Below are positions 1 through 4,869 of a stretch of 5,089 bases of DNA, piece after piece. The notes under the pieces were generated by a model, which searched no databases, was not told where the DNA came from, and saw nothing but the letters and a program-made list of their open reading frames with translations. A program made the position numbers and the translations under genes. Source of the DNA: an uncultured Bacilli bacterium (GTDB taxonomy: Bacteria; Bacillota_I; Bacilli_A; RF39; UBA660). The first letter of the stretch is position 1, and each line of letters opens with the position of its first letter. The stretch is from assembly GCA_944350395.1 (NCBI GenBank), contig CALVPA010000079.1, positions 1 through 5,089 on the forward strand, in the 5' to 3' direction.

Positions 1-10
1 TATATTTACT

Positions 11-39
11 ATTATAATTATGATAGAATTAAAGTTAAA
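11..39 (-). promoter_or_regulatory. Candidate transposase promoter inside the IS end
   Basis: On the minus strand a perfect -10 hexamer TATAAT (16 to 11) stands exactly 17 nt from a weak -35 candidate TTTAAC (39 to 34). It lies just past the hairpin terminator and points out of the left edge, where the transposase gene would be. The region is very AT-rich, so a chance TATAAT is quite likely. Confidence 0.35.
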
Positions 40-40
40 T

Positions 41-78
41 TAAAAGGACTGTCTCCTGTAAATTACAGGTTACAATCC
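41..78 (-). terminator. Two-part hairpin with U-tract, terminator-like, in the IS end
   Basis: In minus-strand RNA, GGAUUGU (78 to 72) pairs with ACAGUCC (52 to 46), with one G-U wobble. Inside it, after a small AA/AG internal loop, CCUGUA pairs with UACAGG around a three-base loop (a perfect DNA palindrome at 55 to 69). UUUU (45 to 42) follows directly. The G-U pair in minus-strand RNA would be a C-A mismatch in plus-strand RNA, so the structure fits transcription from right to left. It would stop read-through from the upstream 525-residue gene into the element. Hairpins near IS ends that shield the transposase from outside transcription are known from several IS families. Confidence 0.65.
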
Positions 79-142
79 TCTAATTAGAAGTTATTTATAA
101 ACTGTCCAACTTTTGGGGTTCAGTTCAGTGACATCACTTTTT

Positions 143-1720
143 TTAATCTATAAATTTTATGATATTTACTTCTCCCTCAGCATACTCTATATTGATCTCG
201 TCTCCTACTCCTAAAAAAGGCAATAGATCTTTATCAACTGTTATCTCTACTGAATACTTTTTCTTTTCGGTATCAGTCAAGTAGTATACAGTATTACCAT
301 CGATGATAACTGGCGTAATACTTGCAAGTTTAATCTTAGCACTAGTTAGCTCTGTTACACTAGATTCTAACTTATATGCATTTAAATAAGTTTTAGCAGC
401 ATTTTCTATGCCATTACTTGCATCGGATACAGATACTTTTTGATAGTCGGCAACATCTACAAAGGCATACTTCTTTACGAGGCCCGCATCATCTTTAAGA
501 CTCATCAAATATGTAGGTCTATCGTTTAGGTTTATAAGTAGTGGAAATGTAGATGTATATTTCATCTCTTGTACTTGGCCTTCGGCACTTGCCATTGCAC
601 TGTATTCTTCGGCACCAGATACAGAGTAAAATACGGTTTCTTTCGTTCTCATATTACTAAGTATAAATCCTAAGTTAGATTCATCACTTTGAACAGAAGT
701 TATTCCAGTATAAAGATATATATCGTCGTTCATCGCAAGATAATTGTAACCATCAGTAGTATTTACGACATTCTTTTGACTGAATATCGAGTTAAAGAAT
801 CCTCCCTTATAAGTGCCCCAGTCATCAGTCTGTTCGATGATTAGATCGGCACTATAGACGTGATCTATCCAAGTTGGTACATCTTTAACATCGTATTTTA
901 CTGTTTTTCCAGTAATAGGATCTAAAACGATTACTCCGGTTATCTCTTCTTTTAATCCTACTGCCGTATATTTAATAACTGGCACTATAAAATATGGATT
1001 TCCTTCGTTATCGATTTCAAAAGTGTAATCGCCGAATATACTCGTAGGATACTTAAATCTCAGATGTCTGTACATATCTTCATTTAAAATTGCACTAGGT
1101 ACATACTTCATACCCTTATCGAGTCTTTTTACTTCGGCACTTCCAGTTACCGAGTTAACTATTACGTAACCCTTTATACCTTCTTTTCTATTAGATATGT
1201 ATTTTATGAGATCGGCATATTCTAAAGGTGTTACTCTCACTATATCGTCATTATAATTAATCTGAGTGTATAAGTCACTAACTCTGTATTGACTTACTAA
1301 ATCGCTCATATTACCCATGACGCGGTCACCCAATTTTTCACTCGAATCTTTGTCTAATAGTGGTGTTTTACTAAAATCGACTTTCTCTATGTCTTCAGTA
1401 AAATTTCCAGTCTCATCTATAACTATTCTATTTGAGTAACTTTTAGAATTAAAAACTGGTGAACATATAAAGTTTATTATTGCAATGAGTACTATTAATA
1501 TTGGCACTAAAAGTGCGGTATTAAATTTATAGTTTAATCTTCTTTTCTTTATTGTCTCTATAGTATCCATTCCAAATTCTAAAGCGCCAAATATTATTAG
1601 TAATGCCGATAAAAATGCATAAAATCCTGGATTTGTAAGATTTATTGCAGGTATTGTGAAGTAGTAAAATACAATACCTATTAAAAGTGTAATGCCTAAA
1701 TTTATAATTCTTCTCTTCAT
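143..1720 (-). CDS. Conserved-looking membrane protein with three N-terminal helices and a large extracytoplasmic region, function unknown
   Basis: This 525-residue protein has hydrophobic segments at about 6-24, 33-50 and 69-87. Basic clusters (KRR at 2-4, KKRR at 58-61) place the N-terminus and the loop between helices 2 and 3 inside, so roughly residues 90-525 should lie outside the membrane. That region contains two similar beta-hairpin motifs, GYVIVNSVTG (184-193) and GVIVLDPITG (262-271), reminiscent of PepSY-type domains. Aromatic-rich stretches follow (DGYNYLAMNDDIYLYTG, 323-339; AEEYSAM, 370-376). A small beta-rich C-terminal domain spans about 465-525. It resembles, from memory, an uncharacterised membrane-protein family widespread in Bacillota; I cannot name it. 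ATG 1718-1720 is preceded by AAAGGAG (1737 to 1731) at a spacing of 10. The gene has its own promoter and stops upstream of the IS end. No catalytic motif is visible, so a structural, sensory or assembly role is possible. Confidence 0.9.
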   Translation of the reverse strand: MKRRIINLGITLLIGIVFYYFTIPAINLTNPGFYAFLSALLIIFGALEFGMDTIETIKKRRLNYKFNTALLVPILIVLIAIINFICSPVFNSKSYSNRIVIDETGNFTEDIEKVDFSKTPLLDKDSSEKLGDRVMGNMSDLVSQYRVSDLYTQINYNDDIVRVTPLEYADLIKYISNRKEGIKGYVIVNSVTGSAEVKRLDKGMKYVPSAILNEDMYRHLRFKYPTSIFGDYTFEIDNEGNPYFIVPVIKYTAVGLKEEITGVIVLDPITGKTVKYDVKDVPTWIDHVYSADLIIEQTDDWGTYKGGFFNSIFSQKNVVNTTDGYNYLAMNDDIYLYTGITSVQSDESNLGFILSNMRTKETVFYSVSGAEEYSAMASAEGQVQEMKYTSTFPLLINLNDRPTYLMSLKDDAGLVKKYAFVDVADYQKVSVSDASNGIENAAKTYLNAYKLESSVTELTSAKIKLASITPVIIDGNTVYYLTDTEKKKYSVEITVDKDLLPFLGVGDEINIEYAEGEVNIIKFID

Positions 1721-1737
1721 TTTAATTTATCTCCTTT

Positions 1738-1761
1738 AATAGATTATACCATATATCTATT
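1738..1761. repeat. Inverted repeat spanning the -10 region (possible operator)
   Basis: On the minus strand AATAGAT (1761 to 1755) is repeated inverted as ATCTATT (1744 to 1738), with 10 nt between. The dyad spans the TGGTATAAT element, and its right arm overlaps the last two bases of the -10. The left arm lies upstream of the predicted transcription start, so it cannot form an RNA hairpin and would act, if at all, as a protein-binding site. AT-richness makes coincidence plausible. Confidence 0.25.
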
Positions 1762-1771
1762 TTTTTTCATT
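1743..1771 (-). promoter_or_regulatory. Extended -10 promoter of the 525-residue membrane protein gene
   Basis: On the minus strand a perfect TATAAT (1748 to 1743) is preceded by TGG (1751 to 1749), the TGn extended -10 signature. No good -35 is present at 17 nt (AATGAA, 1771 to 1766), which is common for extended -10 promoters. Transcription would start near 1736, giving a leader of about 16 nt in which AAAGGAG is almost the first sequence. Confidence 0.65.
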
Positions 1772-1799
1772 AAAAAAGGAATAATTTATATTATCCCTT
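1772..1799 (-). terminator. Intrinsic terminator of the Asn/Glu-rich membrane protein gene
   Basis: In minus-strand RNA, AAGGGAUAAU (1799 to 1790) pairs with AUUAUUCCUU (1785 to 1776) over 10 bp with one G-U wobble and an AUAA loop. The U run continues to 1772. The TAA stop codon (1793 to 1791) lies inside the left arm of the stem, so coding end and terminator are merged. Confidence 0.8.
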
Positions 1800-2636
1800 G
1801 TTATTTATATCGAACGATTCTCCTGATAAACTGTTTAATACAGAAGTATTTGAGTCGTTATTTAGTTTAGGTAAATCTATATCTGGTGACTTAATTTCCT
1901 CATTTACTTTTGGTTCTGCACTTTCCATGACAGGAGTATGTCTGATTATTTGAGTTTTACTGAAGTCTTCAAAATTATTTTTAGGTAATTCATCATTTTG
2001 ATTAACATAAACAGAACTAAATGGTTGAGTCCTTTCACTTACTGGTTCTTCTTTTACTACAGGATTAATCATAGTAGGTAGTTCATCGTCTACTATATTA
2101 TTAGAAACTTCTGGAATTATTGGTTCATTAGAAACATTTGAGTTTACTTGCATAGTAGGTGTTGGTATCTCTACTTTTTCACTCTTAGTGTTGTTTACAA
2201 CCGGTACTTCGATAGTGTCTTTAATTTCGTTATTCTCTCTCGAATTTTTTAAATTCATAGCTTCTTCTATGTTGATAGGCGCTTCTTTTTCCATCAAATC
2301 GTCTGTGACTGCTTCGACATTTGGAACATTTATAGTTTTATCTAAAACTGGTTCGCTAGAGACATTCATATTCTCACTTACTGTTTGTGTATTAGAAGCA
2401 TTTTGAATGTTGCTTAAATTATACTCTTGAGTGCTCTTTAAAGGCTCCTCTTTATTGCTATTATTTAGTATCTCTTCTGTATTATTCTCTACCTTTTCCT
2501 GTATAGGTTTCTTTTTTCTTCCTAGACACAAAACCAAAATAAATATAAGTACTAATACTACTATTGCTATACATAAACCCATCATAAGTGGATCTTCCGA
2601 TATAAATTCAACAAATTCATTAAAAGTATCACTCAT
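1791..2636 (-). CDS. Single-pass membrane protein with a long, Asn/Glu/Pro-rich disordered cytoplasmic tail (ZipA-like topology), function unknown
   Basis: The 281-residue product starts with about 17 acidic residues, then one strong transmembrane helix (about 18-38), then RKKK (40-43). By the positive-inside rule the N-terminus is outside and the remaining 240 residues are cytoplasmic. The tail is low-complexity, rich in N, E, P, S, T and V, and predicted disordered. It has loose internal repeats: NVSSEP (91-96) and NVSNEP (167-172), DDELPTM (183-189) and NDELPKN (214-220). More ordered-looking short motifs near the C-terminus are FSSVYV (206-211) and FSKTQIIRHTP (225-235), which could be partner-binding sites. 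There is no enzymatic domain. The layout resembles the membrane anchor ZipA without its folded C-terminal domain; homology is not implied. ATG 2634-2636 follows AAGGTGG (2649 to 2643) at six nt. The gene has its own promoter and terminator, so it is a single-gene unit. Confidence 0.85.
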   Translation of the reverse strand: MSDTFNEFVEFISEDPLMMGLCIAIVVLVLIFILVLCLGRKKKPIQEKVENNTEEILNNSNKEEPLKSTQEYNLSNIQNASNTQTVSENMNVSSEPVLDKTINVPNVEAVTDDLMEKEAPINIEEAMNLKNSRENNEIKDTIEVPVVNNTKSEKVEIPTPTMQVNSNVSNEPIIPEVSNNIVDDELPTMINPVVKEEPVSERTQPFSSVYVNQNDELPKNNFEDFSKTQIIRHTPVMESAEPKVNEEIKSPDIDLPKLNNDSNTSVLNSLSGESFDINNKG

Positions 2637-2663
2637 TTATAACCACCTTATCTTACAATATAA

Positions 2664-2692
2664 AGTTTAGCACAACTGCCTTTTTATTGCAA
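2664..2692 (-). promoter_or_regulatory. Promoter of the Asn/Glu-rich membrane protein gene
   Basis: On the minus strand, -35 TTGCAA (2692 to 2687) is followed after exactly 17 nt by -10 TAAACT (2669 to 2664), itself preceded by TGC (2672 to 2670), an extended -10 motif. Transcription would start near 2657, giving a leader of about 21 nt with the ribosome site AAGGTGG. The -35 begins inside the U-rich tail of the preceding terminator. Confidence 0.7.
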
Positions 2693-2699
2693 GAAAAAA

Positions 2700-2740
2700 G
2701 AAGAAAAAGGCTATAATTTTAAACTTTTAGCCTTTTCTTC
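2700..2740 (-). terminator. Intrinsic terminator of the kinase-like gene
   Basis: In minus-strand RNA, GAAGAAAAGGCUA (2740 to 2728) pairs with UAGCCUUUUUCUUC (2713 to 2700), perfect over AAAAGGCUA/UAGCCUUUU with one bulged U further out and a 14-nt loop. A U-rich tract continues to 2691. The TAG stop codon (2713 to 2711) is the first part of the right arm. Confidence 0.75.
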
Positions 2741-3472
2741 TATATACTCACCGATCGGAGAAGAGTAGTTTATACCTATTTCATTTTCAATATTTTCTAA
2801 AAATAATCTTTCATTTGAGCACTTTTTAACCCATCTACTCATGGTTTTTAACTGCTCTTTATTAGGATTTTTCTTTTTTAAAATTTCAAAATATATGAAT
2901 TTCGCGATTATAAAATTAAGAGCTTTGCGATTTATATCTGTAGTTGTATGCATACTGCCAGCTAATCTTTGGAATTTATCCATATCACATATATGCATAA
3001 AATCACTTGTGTATATATAGCTTCCGCGATTTATATCTTTTATAAATATTCGGAGTCTATTTAACTCTTCTACGTCTAGTTTAAGCTCAGTGATAGCTGT
3101 AATTAAATCTCCGCAAGTAAACGAAGATACTTCTTTATATTTAGGCGTACCTTTTTTCTTTTCGAGAGTTACATCATCTAAAAAATCCATCGAATAAGCA
3201 CAATAACTTCCGTCTTCATCTAATAATATATCATCTGGCTTAACAAATCTTTTGCCTTCAAATTCGTCTGCTAATGTTACTGCTTTGTCAAATGTCATAA
3301 GCCCTTTATCTTTTCTTGTAGCAAGATCATATTTTAAAACCTTAACTACTTTATTTCCGTATCTATAAACTATGCCATCGTGGCCACTACCTATTTTTTC
3401 TAGCTCAGTCACGTCGGGAATAACGATACCGCTTTTTCTAAAGACAACAGTTTTTCTTTCTAATCTATACAC
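2711..3472 (-). CDS. Divergent protein-kinase-like protein
   Basis: The 253-residue product carries a recognisable but divergent protein kinase fold. A glycine-rich loop GSGHDGIVY (28-36) is followed by the beta-3 lysine region KVVKVLK (41-47, Lys44 the likely ATP lysine). A hinge-like YSMDFLDD lies at 93-100. KDINRGS (145-151) is a catalytic-loop candidate with Asp146, but Ser stands where kinases usually have the metal-binding Asn. CDMD (162-165) takes the place of DFG, with Asp163 kept. The C-terminal lobe is short and helical, ending SPIGEYIEEKAKSLKL. No membrane segment or signal peptide is seen. I chose GTG 3472-3470 as start because AAAGGGGGA (3487 to 3479) precedes it by six nt. A longer reading from TTG at 3526 would begin on the promoter -35. 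It could phosphorylate a protein or a small molecule, or be a pseudokinase. Substrate unknown. Confidence 0.8.
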   Translation of the reverse strand: MYRLERKTVVFRKSGIVIPDVTELEKIGSGHDGIVYRYGNKVVKVLKYDLATRKDKGLMTFDKAVTLADEFEGKRFVKPDDILLDEDGSYCAYSMDFLDDVTLEKKKGTPKYKEVSSFTCGDLITAITELKLDVEELNRLRIFIKDINRGSYIYTSDFMHICDMDKFQRLAGSMHTTTDINRKALNFIIAKFIYFEILKKKNPNKEQLKTMSRWVKKCSNERLFLENIENEIGINYSSPIGEYIEEKAKSLKL

Positions 3473-3478
3473 ACAAAA

Positions 3479-3487
3479 TCCCCCTTT
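3479..3487 (-). promoter_or_regulatory. Strong ribosome binding site that fixes a GTG start
   Basis: AAAGGGGGA on the minus strand lies 6 nt before GTG (3472 to 3470) of the kinase-like gene. It decides the start: no comparable site exists before the upstream in-frame TTG at 3526. Confidence 0.75.
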
Positions 3488-3497
3488 ATTGGCGAGT

Positions 3498-3526
3498 ACT
3501 ATACCATAAAAGAGGGAAAAATGCAA
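3498..3526 (-). promoter_or_regulatory. Extended -10 promoter of the kinase-like gene
   Basis: On the minus strand, -35-like TTGCAT (3526 to 3521) and -10 TATAGT (3503 to 3498) are 17 nt apart, with TGG (3506 to 3504) forming an extended -10. The predicted start near 3491 gives a leader of about 19 nt. The promoter begins only 3 nt after the queH stop codon, and no terminator separates them, so the gene may also receive read-through from the upstream operon. Confidence 0.7.
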
Positions 3527-3529
3527 ATT

Positions 3530-4132
3530 TTATCGGTTTTTGGTTCTTTTTGAATAGATGCAACCACAATAATTCTGCCTATATAATCCGTATTTTTTGG
3601 ATAATTCTATACTATTTTTATAACCGTCATGTTTTTTAAAGTCAGATATCAAAAACTTTATTCCATAATTTTTCTCAGCTTCTAAACCGATTTCATTTAT
3701 CCAAGATGAGACTTTGTAGGGGCTTACGCTAAGTGTAGTTCCAAAATATTCAAATCCACAGGATTTGGCTTTATTAGCAGTATAATCTATTCTTTGTTTA
3801 TAACAAATATAACATCTAGGTCCTCGTTCTGGATCTTCAATATTATCTTTAACTAACTCATGATATCTTTTGTTATCGTAGTCCGCATCTATTATACCCA
3901 GTTTGTTTGGACTTTTTATCGTATTAATTAGTCTTATCTGCTCTTCTTTTCTCTTTAAATATTCATCATAAGGCTCTATATTGGGATTGTAATATAGAAT
4001 GGTTATATCAAAATATTCCATAAGTCTAGTTATTACAGCACTACTGCATGGAGCACAGCATGAATGCAGTAGTATCGAAGGAACATGGTCTAACCCGTTT
4101 ATCATCTCTTCCATTTTTTTATCATAGTTCAT
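3530..4132 (-). CDS. queH: Epoxyqueuosine reductase QueH
   Basis: QueH reduces epoxyqueuosine to queuosine in the wobble position of tRNAs with GUN anticodons (Asp, Asn, His, Tyr), the last step of the pathway. It replaces the cobalamin-dependent QueG. The 200-residue length is typical for the family. Its signature cysteines are all present: HSCCAPC (23-29), RCYIC (106-110) and YCGC (188-191), which carry the iron-sulfur/metal site and redox pair. Other family blocks are YYNPNIEPYDEY (47-58), the R/E-rich helix after it, DYD (84-86), TTLSVSPYK (132-140), SDFKK (163-167) and GYKNSIELS (170-178). ATG 4132-4130 lies 14 nt after the ftsQ stop with the partial Shine-Dalgarno AGAAGTGAT, so it is probably co-transcribed with murG-ftsQ. 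No other queuosine gene is in the window, so the organism either makes or salvages the precursor elsewhere. Confidence 0.95.
   Translation of the reverse strand: MNYDKKMEEMINGLDHVPSILLHSCCAPCSSAVITRLMEYFDITILYYNPNIEPYDEYLKRKEEQIRLINTIKSPNKLGIIDADYDNKRYHELVKDNIEDPERGPRCYICYKQRIDYTANKAKSCGFEYFGTTLSVSPYKVSSWINEIGLEAEKNYGIKFLISDFKKHDGYKNSIELSKKYGLYRQNYCGCIYSKRTKNR
4040..4073. repeat. Perfect 10-bp inverted repeat inside queH
   Basis: On the plus strand ACTACTGCAT (4040-4049) and ATGCAGTAGT (4064-4073) are perfect inverted copies separated by 14 nt. They flank the codons of the CCAPC cysteine motif. In queH mRNA this would form a 10-bp hairpin around codons 20 to 31. It may be a by-product of codon choice for LLHSCCAPCSSA. 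Confidence 0.4.
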
Positions 4133-4146
4133 ACAATCACTTCTAT

Positions 4147-4869
4147 CTATTTTATTTCTTGAAAATAATAGTTATCATAATCACTATCGAAATTGAATAT
4201 TCCTTTTTTATCTCCTATACTAGCATATACTTTTTCATAATATTGTAGTATGCTAAGTCTCTTATTATTTATGTAAACTATATTCCCATCATTCATGCTG
4301 AGCATAAAGCGTTCGTCATCAATATAAGTGCCGTCGCTATTTGCACTAGGTGTATATTCTATTTCGCTAATGGAATGTATTATATCACTTTTTATTGCAG
4401 ATAGTCCACTTATAAAACCCAATAATACCTTTTCTGGCACATAATTTATGAGTGTAGGAACGCCATAAGTATTTTCACCATCTATCATACTTCCATCCGA
4501 TAGTGCTATCTTTCCATTAGCACTATAGTAAAATAGTGGCTCATTTTCTTCTACTGTAATTTTTACTTTCCAACCCTTTTCCCTTGTCACTTTACATGAA
4601 TGGATTAAACCATTACTTTCTACTTTTTCGCATACAGTTTTTTCGGTAAATCCGAAAAAAGGAACTTTTTCATTAAATCCAGCTAATTTTATAATAGTAC
4701 TATCACTAACATAATTGTTTCCATTTACAGTTACACTACTAACATTTATTTTTAATAAACTAGTTATTCCAATATAAAAGAGGTAAATAATTAACGCTAA
4801 AAGGAAGACTCTCTTTAGATTAAGTCTTCTTTTAACTACGCGTTTAGTTTTTACCTGCTTTTCGCTCAT
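4147..4869 (-). CDS. ftsQ: Cell division protein FtsQ/DivIB
   Basis: FtsQ (DivIB in Gram-positives) links early and late divisome proteins and binds FtsL and FtsB/DivIC to control septal wall synthesis. The 240-residue protein has the family layout: a short, strongly basic cytoplasmic tail (KTKRVVKRRLNLKR, 7-20), one transmembrane helix (about 21-39), an extracytoplasmic POTRA domain starting INVSSVTVNGNNYVSD (41-56) and ending near residue 110, and a beta domain from about 110 to 235 with GKIALSDGSMI (119-129) and GVPTLI (136-141). Its ATG directly abuts the murG stop (TAGATG), with AAAGGAA about 12 nt upstream, which indicates translational coupling. The murG-ftsQ order is usual for Bacillota dcw clusters. 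Two cysteines (80 and 92) sit in the POTRA domain. The tail after residue 235 is minimal. Confidence 0.9.
   Translation of the reverse strand: MSEKQVKTKRVVKRRLNLKRVFLLALIIYLFYIGITSLLKINVSSVTVNGNNYVSDSTIIKLAGFNEKVPFFGFTEKTVCEKVESNGLIHSCKVTREKGWKVKITVEENEPLFYYSANGKIALSDGSMIDGENTYGVPTLINYVPEKVLLGFISGLSAIKSDIIHSISEIEYTPSANSDGTYIDDERFMLSMNDGNIVYINNKRLSILQYYEKVYASIGDKKGIFNFDSDYDNYYFQEIK

Larger units (their letters stand above)
1..127 (-). mobile_element. Terminal segment of a probable IS3-family insertion sequence (left end, transposase outside the window)
   Basis: Read on the minus strand from position 127, the segment begins TGAACTGAACCCC, followed by AAAAGTTGGACAGT. From memory this matches the TG-starting, CCCC- and GTTGGACA-containing ends typical of IS3-family elements (IS150-like group). 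Next comes an AT-rich stretch, then a strong two-part hairpin with a U-tract (41 to 78) and a candidate promoter (11 to 39), in the order expected ahead of a transposase orfA. No coding sequence is present in the 127 bases, so the transposase would lie beyond position 1, in the same direction as the resident genes. The proposed boundary at 127 is 15 bp past the stop codon of the neighbouring gene. With only one end visible, target-site duplication and inverted-repeat matching cannot be tested. A solitary IS remnant is equally possible. Confidence 0.6.

Noticed and set aside
127..138. AGTGACATCACT followed by T7 as a plus-strand terminator
   Set aside because: The stem is only 4-5 bp with a 2-4 nt loop, and no plus-strand gene reads into it. 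It is at best the chance junction of the IS end and host DNA.
2188..2670. Two plus-strand open frames of 72 and 79 codons opposite the Asn/Glu-rich membrane protein gene
   Set aside because: They are antisense to a better-supported gene with promoter, ribosome site and terminator, and have no convincing ribosome site. Their hydrophobic composition is what antisense reading of Asn/Glu/Lys codons gives.
3508..3530. A terminator after queH
   Set aside because: Only a weak AAAAT/ATTTT pairing is present, without GC pairs. The region is better explained as the promoter of the kinase-like gene.
4048..4248. Plus-strand open frame of 66 codons across the queH/ftsQ junction
   Set aside because: It is antisense to two well-identified genes, and its product is Ile/Phe/Tyr-rich as expected from complementing AT-rich coding DNA.
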